DNA from: Butyrivibrio sp. AC2005
Lineage (GTDB): Bacteria > Bacillota > Clostridia > Lachnospirales > Lachnospiraceae
DNA length: 64,000 nt
Direction of reading: 5' to 3'
Assembly: GCF_000424145.1 (NCBI RefSeq)
Contig: NZ_KE384137.1
Span: forward strand, 1-64,000
Of the stretch, positions 8,634 to 18,181 are shown one piece after another. Under the pieces are notes generated by a model. That model did not search any database, was not told the DNA's origin, and worked only from the letters and a program-made list of their open reading frames with translations. How positions within the stretch are numbered: the first letter of the stretch is position 1; every line of letters begins with the position of its first letter. The position numbers and the translations under genes are program-made.

Positions 8634-9965
8634 TTATCTGTAAAGATTGCGCAAATCCTTGAAAAAGTCGGGATAGGAAATGCCAACGCATTTATCATCC
8701 AAAATTCTTGTAGAACCTTCTGCTGCAAGAGCAGCTACTGCAAAGCTCATGGCGATTCTGTGATCGTTGTTACATTCGATATCGGCAGCATAAAGAGTTT
8801 TTCCGCCATGAATTATCATTCCGTCATCTGTGGGCTCTATGTCAGCACCCATAGCCTTTAGATTATTGCAAACAGTGTCAATTCTGTTTGATTCCTTAAC
8901 TTTAAGCTCAGCAGCGTCTTTTATTATGGTTGTGCAATTAGCAGTGGCTGCAACAACCGCAAAAATAGGCAGCTCATCAATCATTGTTGGTATCAGTTTT
9001 CCTGAAACTTCGAATCTGCCGTTCTCATTTCCGTGAAGCTCGGAATATCTTACATGAAGATCTGCTCTGGGCTCTATGGATTCATCCACGTTTTCAAGCT
9101 GAATATCGGCACCCATCTGAGTAAGTATGCTGAGAATTCCTGACCTTGTTTTGTTGATACCTACGTTATGAATAACAATGTCGGAGCCGGGCACAAGAAG
9201 CGCAGCGGCAATAAAGTATGCAGCTGAAGAAATATCTCCGGGTACATTTACCTTAATTCCACGTAAAGGAAGTCCGGGATGCAGAATAGCAGAGGCACCG
9301 CCTTTGACATCCAATTCGTTGTGAATATCAGCACCGAATGCTCGGAGCATGATTTCTGTATGGTTTCGGCTAAGCGCAGGCTCATATACAACTGTATCAC
9401 TCTCTGAATAGAGACCTGCAAGAATTATGCAGGATTTAACCTGGGCTGAAGCTACAGGACTGTGATAAGAGATTCCCCGAAGTCTTTTTCCTCCTTTGAT
9501 CATAAGAGGAGCGCAGTCGTTACCAAGTGCAGAATGGATATCTGCGCCCATCTGCGTCAGAGGTTTGATGATTCTGTTCATGGGTCTTTTTTCAATTGAA
9601 CTGTCACCGGTAATCATGGAATCAAAGGGCTGTGCTGCAAGAATTCCGGATAATAATCTGGTGGTGGTTCCGCTGTTACCGGTATAAAGAGTAGAAGATG
9701 GAGCACTTAAACCGTGCAAGCCTTTGCCATGAACCGTTATTGTAGGAACACCGTTCATGGGCCTTTGGGAATGCTCGATAAGAATACCCAACTGCTTAAA
9801 GCATTCAATAGTAGAGAGGCAGTCTCCGCTTTTTAAGAAGCCTGTTATTTCTGTTGTGCCTTCGGAAAGAGCACCAAACATAATGCTTCTGTGAGAAATA
9901 GATTTATCTCCCGGAACAAATACATCACCTGTTAATGGTTTTGAACTTTTTTCGATACTTATCAT
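8634..9965 (-). CDS. aroA: 3-phosphoshikimate 1-carboxyvinyltransferase (EPSP synthase)
   Basis: Sixth step of the shikimate pathway: transfers enolpyruvyl from PEP to shikimate-3-phosphate. The 443-residue length is usual. Signatures visible are VPGDKSISHR near residues 18-27 (substrate-binding Lys and Arg), GNSGTTTRL near 93, VPGDISSAAYF near 240 and MIDELPIFAV, containing the catalytic Asp, near 328. AAAGGGA precedes the ATG. It follows tyrA by about 50 bases on the same strand, so both aromatic genes are probably one transcript. Inhibitor class (glyphosate sensitivity) cannot be settled by eye. Confidence 0.95.
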   Translation of the reverse strand: MISIEKSSKPLTGDVFVPGDKSISHRSIMFGALSEGTTEITGFLKSGDCLSTIECFKQLGILIEHSQRPMNGVPTITVHGKGLHGLSAPSSTLYTGNSGTTTRLLSGILAAQPFDSMITGDSSIEKRPMNRIIKPLTQMGADIHSALGNDCAPLMIKGGKRLRGISYHSPVASAQVKSCIILAGLYSESDTVVYEPALSRNHTEIMLRAFGADIHNELDVKGGASAILHPGLPLRGIKVNVPGDISSAAYFIAAALLVPGSDIVIHNVGINKTRSGILSILTQMGADIQLENVDESIEPRADLHVRYSELHGNENGRFEVSGKLIPTMIDELPIFAVVAATANCTTIIKDAAELKVKESNRIDTVCNNLKAMGADIEPTDDGMIIHGGKTLYAADIECNNDHRIAMSFAVAALAAEGSTRILDDKCVGISYPDFFKDLRNLYR

Positions 9966-10015
9966 GGTTAGTTCCCTTTTGCTTTCAAGTCTGTTTAATA
10001 TGTAAAAATGGTTGT

Positions 10016-11116
10016 TTAGTCAACTGACGGATAACCGTGAGTTTCCAGTAATTTTAGAGCTTTTTCCATGGCCTTATCATCATGGAATTCAATGCTTAAG
10101 GTTCCGTGTTCAAATTCGCGGTTATGGACAATGCCGATATTCTTGATGTTTATTCCGTTAACGGAAAGAAGAGTGGCAACCGATGCGATGTTACCGGGCT
10201 CATCCGCAATATCAACACGAATAACATAGGTTTTCTGGATAGGACCTCTTCTGAGATCATTAAAGGAATCTCTATATTCCCTTGCTGAGGAAAAGAAATC
10301 CATCAGACCATCACCGTTGGTATCATCTATCACTTTCTTCATATCATTTAAATAGCTGATATATTTATCGAGAAGGGTAGAGATGTTTTTATGGTTGGTG
10401 AGGCATATCTGTTGAAGCATTACGGGGGAAGATGAAGATATTCTCGTAATATCCTTAAAGCCGCCCGCAGCTATCATTTTCATAAGACCTTCCTCAGAAT
10501 CACTGTCGTGTACAAGGTTTACAAGACATCCACTGATAACATGAGGAACATGGCTGACAGCAGCTGTGATAAAATCGTGCTGCTCATAGGGGATAATAAG
10601 CGGGGTTGCGCCCATCATCTCAACAAGTTGTCTGTAATTTTCAAGTCTGTCATCTGTAGTTTTTTCTGTTTTTGTAAGGATATAAAAAGCATTTTCCAAA
10701 ATAGAAGCCTTGGAATTAATATAACCGATTCTCTCGGTACCCGCCATAGGATGACCGCCAATAAACTGATCCTCAAGTCCAAGCGCTTTAACGTGCTCAT
10801 GAATTGAAGTTTTAACAGAACCTATATCTGTAAGAGTTGTCTTTGGATTCAGAAAAGGCTTTATGAGTGAAAGATTATCGTTATTTCGCTCAATAGGTGC
10901 GCAGAGAAAAATATAATCACATTCTGAAAATCTTTCGTCTACTTTGTCACAGGCAACATCAACAATGCCGTCTTCCTTAGCTTTCAAGGATGTTTCGGGA
11001 TGTGGTGTATATGAAATAATGCGGATTTTAGGGTTCTTAGCCTTAAGGGCCCTTGCCATGGAACCGCCAATGAGACCAAGACCTATAAAACCGCAGGTCA
11101 AGCTGTCAGTATTCAT
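10016..11116 (-). CDS. tyrA: Prephenate dehydrogenase with C-terminal ACT domain
   Basis: NAD(P)-dependent oxidative decarboxylation of prephenate to 4-hydroxyphenylpyruvate for tyrosine synthesis. Residues 8-20 hold the nucleotide-binding GFIGLGLIGGS. GGHPMAGTE near 118 and the VSHVPHV block near 190 carry substrate and catalytic residues. An ACT domain (about 298-366, DEPGNIASVATLLSVNGINI) predicts feedback control by an aromatic amino acid. AAGGAG precedes the ATG and a well-formed minus-strand promoter lies upstream. Pairing with aroA is typical of clostridial aromatic clusters, though pheA, aroF and aroC are absent from the window. Confidence 0.95.
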   Translation of the reverse strand: MNTDSLTCGFIGLGLIGGSMARALKAKNPKIRIISYTPHPETSLKAKEDGIVDVACDKVDERFSECDYIFLCAPIERNNDNLSLIKPFLNPKTTLTDIGSVKTSIHEHVKALGLEDQFIGGHPMAGTERIGYINSKASILENAFYILTKTEKTTDDRLENYRQLVEMMGATPLIIPYEQHDFITAAVSHVPHVISGCLVNLVHDSDSEEGLMKMIAAGGFKDITRISSSSPVMLQQICLTNHKNISTLLDKYISYLNDMKKVIDDTNGDGLMDFFSSAREYRDSFNDLRRGPIQKTYVIRVDIADEPGNIASVATLLSVNGINIKNIGIVHNREFEHGTLSIEFHDDKAMEKALKLLETHGYPSVD

Positions 11117-11172
11117 AAAAAACTCCTTGGAAATTTCTTTATATTAAAGCGTAAAAAGCTCCGAACAGAATC

Positions 11173-11201
11173 ACTATATCACGTTAAAGTGCGAAAATCA
11201 A
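11173..11201 (-). promoter_or_regulatory. Sigma-A type promoter of tyrA-aroA
   Basis: On the minus strand TTGATT (11196-11201) is followed by a 17-base spacer and TATAGT (11173-11178), with TGA just before the -10 as an extended -10 element. It lies 57 bases upstream of the tyrA ATG. Confidence 0.6.
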
Positions 11202-11271
11202 TCAATTTGATTTTACAATATCGATTACAATGATGTTTTTTACCCAATTGTGCAAATTTGACCGAATTACT

Positions 11272-11299
11272 TGTATTATATACACAATTTTAGTAAAAT
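11272..11299 (+). promoter_or_regulatory. Possible promoter of the EF-G-like gene
   Basis: TTGTAT (11272-11277), spacer 16, TAAAAT (11294-11299). The region is AT-rich and other spacings could be drawn (for example TTGACC at 11258), so this is only the most reasonable choice. Confidence 0.35.
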
Positions 11300-11379
11300 A
11301 TATCCATAGGGTTCGGGGGAAATCTAAAAATTCTTTATTATTTTTTCCCAACATAATTTAAGACTTGGAGGAGCAAGAG

Positions 11380-13470
11380 ATGAAAGTTTACACAAGTGAC
11401 AAAATACGCAATGTCGTACTCTTAGGTCATGGGGGCGCCGGCAAGACTTCACTCGCTGAAGCAATGGCTTACCTCTCCGGAATTACTTCCCGAATGGGTA
11501 AAGTATCTGATGGAAATACCGTCAGTGACTTTGATAAAGAGGAACAGAAACGACAGTTTTCAATCAGCACAACCAACATTGCCATGGAGTGGGATGACCA
11601 CAAGATCAATGTTCTTGATGCACCCGGTTTCTTCGATTTCGTTGGTGAAGTTCAGGAAGCTATGAGCGTTGCTGATGCAGCTATTATCGTTGTTTCAGGC
11701 AAGGCAGGTGTTGAAGTGGGAACAGAGAGAGCATGGGATCTTTGCGAGAAATATGGTATTCCGCGTATGTTCTTTGTTTCCGATATGGATATCGATGATG
11801 CATCCTACAGACAGGTAGTTCAGGATCTTACAGATAAATATGGTAAAAAGATAGCACCTTTCAACCTTCCTATTCGTGAGAATGAGAAGTTTGTAGGTTA
11901 TGTAAATGTAATTCAGGAAAAGGGCTTCCGCTGGGAAGGTAAGGACGCCGTTGAATGTGAAGTTCCGGATTACAATAAAGAATATTTGCAGCAGTATCGC
12001 GATACTCTCATGGAAGCTGTTGCTGAAACAAGTGAAGAGTTCATGGACAGATACTTCAGCGGAGATATATTCTCAGAGCAGGAGATCAGATCAGCGCTCA
12101 GAAATAATGTATGTGAAGGCTCAATAGTTCCGATAGAGATGGGCTCCAGCATTCTTGCACAGGGTGTTTACACACTTCTTGATGATATTATCAAGTATAT
12201 GCCTGCACCTGAGAATCGCAAGATGGCCGGTATCAACATGAAGACCAACGAGATTTTTGAAGCGAATTTCGATTTCTCCAAGCCTAAGACAGCTTTTGTA
12301 TTTAAGACAATGATGGATCCTTTCATTGGAAAATATTCCATGATCAAGGTTCGTTCCGGCGTTTTGAAGACAGACGATATGATGTACGATTCCAATAAGG
12401 ACATCGAAGTTAAAATCGGTAAGATTTACGTAATGCAGGGAAATAAGACAATTGAGGTTCCTGAACTTCATGCAGGTGATTTCGGAGCACTTCAGAAGCT
12501 TGATATTTCTACAGGTGATACTCTTTCTACAAAGGCAAATCCTGTACAGTATGCACCGATGGATATTTCTCAGCCATATACATATATGAGATATAAGGCA
12601 CAGAACAAGGCAGATATTGATAAGATTGCTCAGTCTCTTGCAAAGCTTGCAGCAGAGGATGCAACACTCAAGGTTGTCAATGATGCTGAAAATCATCAGT
12701 CTCTTATCTATGGTATGGGCGATATGCACCTTGAGATAGCTGTAAGTAAGCTTCTGAATGAGTATAAAGTAGGTATTGATCTTGATAAGCCGAAGGTAGC
12801 TTTCAGAGAGACAATCCGTAAGAACTCAGATGTGGAATATAAATACAAGAAGCAGACCGGTGGTCACGGACAGTATGGTCACGTTAAGATGCGCTTTGAG
12901 CCTTCAGGAGATGATTCAAAGCCCTATGTATTCGAACAGGAAGTAGTAGGAGGAGCAGTTCCGAAGAATTATTTCCCTGCAGTAGAAAAGGGTATATCAG
13001 AAGCATCTCAGAGAGGACCTCTGGCAGCTTATCCTGTAGTAGGTGTTAAGGCTGTACTGTATGATGGATCGTATCATCCGGTTGACTCTTCGGAAATGGC
13101 CTTCAAGGTTGCAGCAAGCAATGCTTTCAAGAAAGGCTTTATGGAGGCCACACCTGTTCTCTTAGAGCCTATTGCTACTCTTAAGGTTACAGTGCCGGAT
13201 AGCTTTACCGGTGATGTAATGGGTGACCTTAATAAGAGAAGAGGCCGTGTGCTTGGAATGAATCCTACAGGTGATGGAAAACAGGTCATCGAAGCAGATA
13301 TTCCTATGATGGAGCTTTATGGATACTGCACAACCTTAAGATCAATGACCGGTGGTGCCGGAGACTATGAGTACAGCTTTACCCGTTATGAGCAGGCTCC
13401 TTCAGATATTCAGCAGAAGGAAGTTACAGCCAGAGCTGAGAAGGTTAAGGAAAATAGTTCAGAAGATTAA
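11380..13470 (+). CDS. EF-G paralogue (FusA2-like translational GTPase with altered G motifs)
   Basis: A 696-residue protein with the five-domain EF-G plan. The P-loop GHGGAGKT is near residue 17. Two normally invariant GTPase elements are changed: DTPGH is DAPGFFDF near 81, so the catalytic His is Phe, and the guanine-specificity NKxD is SDMD near 134. Loss of the switch II His is known in the EF-G-2/FusA2 branch, which is thought not to be the main translocase. The ATG at 11380 is chosen because GGAGGAG ends seven bases before it; an in-frame TTG at 11365 would overlap that site. It stands alone between a divergent promoter region and a terminator. Its role is unknown; ribosome association under particular conditions is a guess. 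Confidence 0.85.
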   Translation: MKVYTSDKIRNVVLLGHGGAGKTSLAEAMAYLSGITSRMGKVSDGNTVSDFDKEEQKRQFSISTTNIAMEWDDHKINVLDAPGFFDFVGEVQEAMSVADAAIIVVSGKAGVEVGTERAWDLCEKYGIPRMFFVSDMDIDDASYRQVVQDLTDKYGKKIAPFNLPIRENEKFVGYVNVIQEKGFRWEGKDAVECEVPDYNKEYLQQYRDTLMEAVAETSEEFMDRYFSGDIFSEQEIRSALRNNVCEGSIVPIEMGSSILAQGVYTLLDDIIKYMPAPENRKMAGINMKTNEIFEANFDFSKPKTAFVFKTMMDPFIGKYSMIKVRSGVLKTDDMMYDSNKDIEVKIGKIYVMQGNKTIEVPELHAGDFGALQKLDISTGDTLSTKANPVQYAPMDISQPYTYMRYKAQNKADIDKIAQSLAKLAAEDATLKVVNDAENHQSLIYGMGDMHLEIAVSKLLNEYKVGIDLDKPKVAFRETIRKNSDVEYKYKKQTGGHGQYGHVKMRFEPSGDDSKPYVFEQEVVGGAVPKNYFPAVEKGISEASQRGPLAAYPVVGVKAVLYDGSYHPVDSSEMAFKVAASNAFKKGFMEATPVLLEPIATLKVTVPDSFTGDVMGDLNKRRGRVLGMNPTGDGKQVIEADIPMMELYGYCTTLRSMTGGAGDYEYSFTRYEQAPSDIQQKEVTARAEKVKENSSED

Positions 13471-13490
13471 ACTAAGATTATAATGAACAA

Positions 13491-13527
13491 GGGCTGGGAT
13501 TTCTTAATTGAATTCCCGGCTCTTTTT
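13491..13527 (+). terminator. Intrinsic terminator after the EF-G-like gene
   Basis: GGGCTGGGA (from 13491) pairs with TCCCGGCTC (13514-13522) through two G.U pairs, followed by TTTTT (13523-13527). Confidence 0.8.
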
Positions 13528-13611
13528 ATGTGTTTGTGCAGCAATATCTGAACTTCATAATAAATTTATAGATTCTTTAAGGCATGCTTATATATATATG
13601 CTACGATAAGC

Positions 13612-13640
13612 TTGATGATGCATTAGTTTGCGTTTATATT
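13612..13640 (+). promoter_or_regulatory. Promoter of the EAL-domain gene
   Basis: TTGATG (13612-13617), 17-base spacer, TATATT (13635-13640). The start codon follows about 45 bases later. The rest of the 13528-13684 gap is AT-rich with no further structure that I can support and no c-di-GMP riboswitch. Confidence 0.5.
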
Positions 13641-13684
13641 TTCATGATATTTTGTAAGCGCAATGCTATTTTTATGAGGGAAAC

Positions 13685-15637
13685 ATGATGCCACAAATCG
13701 GAATGCATATGGGATTGCGGTATGACATAATCGGAGAGTATGCCAGTATTCTTTTTGCTATTCTTCTCCTGGTTTTTATATCGCTTACAAGACCCAAAAA
13801 ATCGCAATCTTTTAAGTTCCTTGTTCTCGGAACAATAGTATCGATTTTTGCAACGGCTATTCAGATAGTTATAGTTGAGATTGCAAGTAATGTTGAGAAG
13901 TATTATGAAAGATCATCTTTCACTGCGTTACTTGTTATTTTCCTTGTGCTTTATCTGCTTATTCTTATTCTGATTTTCAATTATGTGAATTTATTAAGTG
14001 AGCGAAGACTAAAGAAAAAATCCGTTATTGCAATGTTGTATATCCTGGTTGCAACAATATATTTTGCCGGGGTGACTTTCCAGGTTGTGATGAAAAATCT
14101 GTTTTTTGTAAGGACAGATGGCATCGATATAAGCAGATTTACAAGATTTTACTGTATAGCAGGTATTGTTTGTGTTGTAATCTGTACGTTGGCATGTTTC
14201 CTTAGAAGACGATATATCTCCAGAATTGTAATAAGGGCTGCAATTATAGTTGTACCGATAGAAATAGTCGTACTTTGTCTGCAAATAATAGACCGTCATG
14301 CTATTTTTACAGGCTCAACATATGTAATGCCTCTTATAGTGCTTTATCAGCTATTCCATTCCAATCCATATGATGAAGAGACAGGATGTCAGAATACAAG
14401 CGCTTTGGAAAGCAAGTTTGTTTCAAATACGCGAAGAGGAAAAATATTCTATATGGCGTATATTGATTTTCCTCAGCTTACAGATAGTACACTTGCACCT
14501 GATTACGGAATCCTTTCTGTTGAGATGGCCCGGGTATGTAGAGAAATTGAAAGAATATCAAACAGAATCCTTTTATATAGAGTGAACTTTGGTACTTTTA
14601 TTGCTCTGATAGAAACGAAAGAGCGATCGGATGCAGAAAATTACTCCGAACAGATGAGGGATATTCTGGATAATTTCCATGAGAGAACAGAAGATCATAT
14701 TCATTATTTCCTTGGCGTATGCGGTGACAGTAGACGCTTTGTTGCTGTCGGTAATAAATGGACACAGCTGTTCATGTTGTATATGCGGGAACAGAAGATG
14801 CAGGATGGCGAGAATGTTTATTACTTTGCCAATGGAACTGACTTTAGGGACTTTGATGAAATATATAAGATTGAGCAGGCTCTTCTTGATATAAGAGTTA
14901 AAATGGATCCGGATGATGATAGAATCCTCTGCTATGCGCAGCCTATTTATAGTGTAGAAAAGGATCAGTTCAGATCAGCAGAGGCTCTTATGAGACTTGA
15001 AATAGACGGAAAGATGATTCCGCCTGATTCATTTATTCAGATTGCAGAAAGAAATAATTGTATACATGCTCTTACGGTGATAATGATGCATAAGGTATGC
15101 AGAGCAATTGAAAAGCTGTCGGAAGAGTATGATTTTGACGCAGTTACCATAAACTGTTCTACGGCAGATTTTATGGATAAGACATTTTATAAGGAAATTA
15201 TGGATATAATTCACAGCTATAAGATTGATCAGAAGATGATAAGGCTTGAACTTACGGAATCCATGATGGCTGAAAACTATGATGCTGTAAAGCATAACAT
15301 GGATATGTTAAATAAAGAAGGAATACAGCTTTATATGGATGACTTTGGAACAGGATATTCCAATCTTGAAAGAGTTGTTGATGTGCCTGTTCAGACCATT
15401 AAGTTTGATAAGTCTCTTCTGTATAAGTCTATTAAAGATGACCGCGTGGACGATATTATCACTTATATGATTGAGTTCTTCAAGAAAAATGGTTTTGTAA
15501 CGCTTGTTGAAGGCGTTGAAGATGAGTCTCAGAAAAAATTCAGTATTGACAGAGGATTTGATTTTATTCAGGGATATCATTATGCAAAGCCGTCCCCGAT
15601 TGAGAATTTGGGTAAATATTTTACCAGGAAGAGCTGA
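13685..15637 (+). CDS. Membrane-bound EAL-domain c-di-GMP phosphodiesterase with degenerate GGDEF region
   Basis: Predicted to hydrolyse cyclic di-GMP. Residues 1-225 hold about seven hydrophobic helices, a membrane sensor. Residues 240-395 look like a degenerate GGDEF domain: the site reads RVNFGTF, so no cyclase activity is expected. The EAL domain starts near 433 (AEALMRLE) and keeps the catalytic set: INCS Asn, LELTES Glu, DDFGTGYS Asp pair, IKFDKS Lys, VEGVED Glu and QGYHYAKP. An active phosphodiesterase is therefore likely. GAGGG precedes two adjacent ATGs (13685 and 13688); the second has better spacing. The gene is monocistronic. With the PilZ protein at 6.9 kb it shows the organism uses c-di-GMP. 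Confidence 0.88.
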   Translation: MMPQIGMHMGLRYDIIGEYASILFAILLLVFISLTRPKKSQSFKFLVLGTIVSIFATAIQIVIVEIASNVEKYYERSSFTALLVIFLVLYLLILILIFNYVNLLSERRLKKKSVIAMLYILVATIYFAGVTFQVVMKNLFFVRTDGIDISRFTRFYCIAGIVCVVICTLACFLRRRYISRIVIRAAIIVVPIEIVVLCLQIIDRHAIFTGSTYVMPLIVLYQLFHSNPYDEETGCQNTSALESKFVSNTRRGKIFYMAYIDFPQLTDSTLAPDYGILSVEMARVCREIERISNRILLYRVNFGTFIALIETKERSDAENYSEQMRDILDNFHERTEDHIHYFLGVCGDSRRFVAVGNKWTQLFMLYMREQKMQDGENVYYFANGTDFRDFDEIYKIEQALLDIRVKMDPDDDRILCYAQPIYSVEKDQFRSAEALMRLEIDGKMIPPDSFIQIAERNNCIHALTVIMMHKVCRAIEKLSEEYDFDAVTINCSTADFMDKTFYKEIMDIIHSYKIDQKMIRLELTESMMAENYDAVKHNMDMLNKEGIQLYMDDFGTGYSNLERVVDVPVQTIKFDKSLLYKSIKDDRVDDIITYMIEFFKKNGFVTLVEGVEDESQKKFSIDRGFDFIQGYHYAKPSPIENLGKYFTRKS

Positions 15638-15667
15638 AATAAAGAACATGGAACTGCGGTACTTCGC

Positions 15668-15696
15668 TTGAATATGGTACTTTAATATGTTAAAAT
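15668..15696 (+). promoter_or_regulatory. Promoter of leuS
   Basis: TTGAAT (15668-15673), 17-base spacer, TAAAAT (15691-15696) with TGT immediately upstream (extended -10). Only about 30 bases separate it from the leuS ATG, leaving no room for a T-box leader. Confidence 0.65.
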
Positions 15697-15731
15697 TTCT
15701 AACTATATCATGAAAAAACGAGGTACCTCAA

Positions 15732-18149
15732 ATGTCAGAGTTATATAATCACAAAGAAGTTGAACAGAAATGGCAGAAAATCTGGGATGATGAGAATGCA
15801 TTTGCAGCAAGTAATGATTACTCTAAGCCCAAATATTATGCACTTGTTGAATTCCCGTATCCTTCAGGACAGGGACTTCATGTAGGACATCCCCGTCCGT
15901 ATACTGCGCTTGATATTGTTGCACGTAAGCGCAGAATGCAGGGCTACAATGTATTATATCCTATGGGATGGGATGCTTTCGGACTTCCTACTGAGAACTA
16001 TGCGATCAAGAATCATATTCATCCTAAGATCGTAACAGCTAATAATGTTAAAAAGTTCAAGAGCCAGCTTCATTCTTTGGGTTATTCCTTTGACTGGAAC
16101 AGAGAGATAAATACAACTGATCCCGATTATTACAAATGGACACAGTGGATCTTCTTAAAACTGTTCAAGGCAGGTCTTGCATATAAAAAGGAAATGCCTA
16201 TTAACTGGTGTACATCCTGTAAGGTAGGTCTTGCAAACGAGGAAGTTGTTAACGGAGTTTGTGAGCGCTGTGGATCAGAGGTTGTACGTAAGGTCAAGAG
16301 CGAATGGATGCTTAAGATTACTGAGTATGCTGATAAGCTTATCGATGGACTTGACGGAGTTGACTACATCGAGCGAGTTAAAGTTTCTCAGAAGAACTGG
16401 ATCGGACGTTCTACCGGAGCAGAAGTAGACTTTGCAATTAAGGATACAGAGGATCATCTTACAGTTTATACAACACGTTGCGATACACTCTTTGGTGCAA
16501 CATATATGGTTGTATCTCCCGAGCATCCTTATCTTGATAAGTATCAGGACAGAATTAAGAACTGGAGCGATGTTATCTCATACAGAGAGGCTGCTGCCAA
16601 GAAATCGGACTTTGAACGCTCCGAGCTTGCTAAGGATAAGACCGGTGTTGAGATTGACGGCCTTAAGGCAATTAATCCCGTTAATGGAAAAGAGATACCG
16701 ATCTGGGTATCTGATTATGTACTGATGAGTTATGGTACAGGTGCAATTATGGCAGTTCCTGCTCATGATGACAGAGACTGGGAGTTTGCTAAGAAATTTA
16801 ATCTTCCCATCATTCAGGTTGTTGCAAAGGATGGCGAGGAAGTAGATGTAAACGCAGCAGCATTTACTGATGTTGCTACAGGAGTACTGATTAATTCTGA
16901 TTTTATCAATGGACTTTCTGTTAATGATGCAAAGGAGAAGATGATTTCTTTCCTTGAAGAAAAGAAGATAGGTCATGCTCAGGTAAATTATAAGCTTCGT
17001 GACTGGGTATTCTCCCGCCAGAGATATTGGGGTGAGCCTATCCCGATTGTGGAATGTGAGAAATGCGGATTTGTCCCGATAGATGAATCAGAGCTGCCAT
17101 TACTTCTTCCTGAAGTAGACAGCTATGAGCCCACAGATAATGGTGAATCACCGCTTGCAGCCATGACAGACTGGGTTAACACTACATGTCCTTGCTGTGG
17201 TGGCCCGGCTAAGAGAGAGACTGATACAATGCCACAGTGGGCAGGATCCTCATGGTATTTCCTCAGATATACAGATCCTACCAATAAGGATGCGCTTGCA
17301 AGCAAGGAAGCTCTTAAATACTGGCTTCCTGTTGACTGGTATAACGGAGGAATGGAGCATACAACACTTCACCTTCTGTATTCGAGATTCTGGCATAAGT
17401 TCCTTTATGATCAGGGAGTAGTGCCTACAACAGAGCCCTATCAGAAGCGTACAAGCCATGGAATGATCCTTGGTGAAAACGGTGAGAAGATGAGTAAGTC
17501 CCGCGGTAATGTCGTTAACCCCGACGATATCGTAGAGGATTACGGTGCAGATACACTCCGTACTTATGAGATGTTTATCGGTGCATTTGATCTTGCAGCA
17601 TCCTGGTCTGAGGATGGTGTAAAGGGATGCCGCAGATTCCTTGAAAGAGTATGGAAGCTTCAGGATATCCTTGTAGATGGAGATGAGTATTCAGACGATC
17701 TTAAGGGCGAGATGCACAGAACTATCAAGAAGGTATCAGGTGACTTTGAGAATCTTAAGTACAACACAGCTATAGCAGCTATGATGTCACTTATAAATGA
17801 TTTCTATAAGAAGAATGCAGTAAATAAGGCTGAGTACAGAACACTTATCACAATGCTCAATCCTGTAGCACCTCATATTACTGAGGAGATTTGGCAGAGA
17901 ATCGGCGGTGAGGGAAGACTTTATCAGCAGACATGGCCTGAATATGATGAGGCTCTTACTGTAGAAAATACTATAGAAATAGCTGTACAGGTAAATGGTA
18001 AGGTTCGTGCAACCATTTCGATAGGTAAGGATGATCCGAAGGATGCAGTACTTGCTAAGGCAAAGGAAGCTATAGCAGGTAAATTTGATGGAAATATAAT
18101 AAAAGAAATATATGTTCCCGGTAAGATTTGCAATATTGTTATGAAGTAA
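15732..18149 (+). CDS. leuS: Leucine--tRNA ligase
   Basis: Class Ia synthetase charging tRNA-Leu in the cytoplasm. At 805 residues it is full length. The HIGH motif appears as HVGHPRPY near residue 50 and KMSKS as KMSKSRGN near 587. The inserted CP1 editing domain spans roughly 225-420, and cysteine pairs (CTSC near 160, CERC near 178) precede it. The C-terminal anticodon-binding helical bundle ends in the LeuRS-specific tail. GAGGT precedes the ATG. The gene has its own promoter with a very short leader, so leucine T-box control, common in Firmicutes, is not possible here. Confidence 0.97.
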   Translation: MSELYNHKEVEQKWQKIWDDENAFAASNDYSKPKYYALVEFPYPSGQGLHVGHPRPYTALDIVARKRRMQGYNVLYPMGWDAFGLPTENYAIKNHIHPKIVTANNVKKFKSQLHSLGYSFDWNREINTTDPDYYKWTQWIFLKLFKAGLAYKKEMPINWCTSCKVGLANEEVVNGVCERCGSEVVRKVKSEWMLKITEYADKLIDGLDGVDYIERVKVSQKNWIGRSTGAEVDFAIKDTEDHLTVYTTRCDTLFGATYMVVSPEHPYLDKYQDRIKNWSDVISYREAAAKKSDFERSELAKDKTGVEIDGLKAINPVNGKEIPIWVSDYVLMSYGTGAIMAVPAHDDRDWEFAKKFNLPIIQVVAKDGEEVDVNAAAFTDVATGVLINSDFINGLSVNDAKEKMISFLEEKKIGHAQVNYKLRDWVFSRQRYWGEPIPIVECEKCGFVPIDESELPLLLPEVDSYEPTDNGESPLAAMTDWVNTTCPCCGGPAKRETDTMPQWAGSSWYFLRYTDPTNKDALASKEALKYWLPVDWYNGGMEHTTLHLLYSRFWHKFLYDQGVVPTTEPYQKRTSHGMILGENGEKMSKSRGNVVNPDDIVEDYGADTLRTYEMFIGAFDLAASWSEDGVKGCRRFLERVWKLQDILVDGDEYSDDLKGEMHRTIKKVSGDFENLKYNTAIAAMMSLINDFYKKNAVNKAEYRTLITMLNPVAPHITEEIWQRIGGEGRLYQQTWPEYDEALTVENTIEIAVQVNGKVRATISIGKDDPKDAVLAKAKEAIAGKFDGNIIKEIYVPGKICNIVMK

Positions 18150-18181
18150 AATCATAAATGCATAGACCGAAAAGGAGGTAT

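Noticed and set aside
11365..11379. TTG start for the EF-G-like gene
   Set aside because: It would place the start inside the GGAGGAG ribosome site of the ATG at 11380.
12121..12729. 202-residue minus-strand open frame inside the EF-G-like gene
   Set aside because: Cys/Leu/Ile-rich shadow of a strongly conserved gene; no ribosome site or family match.
13528..13684. c-di-GMP riboswitch before the EAL gene
   Set aside because: None of the conserved GEMM core bases is recognisable; only an ordinary promoter is seen.
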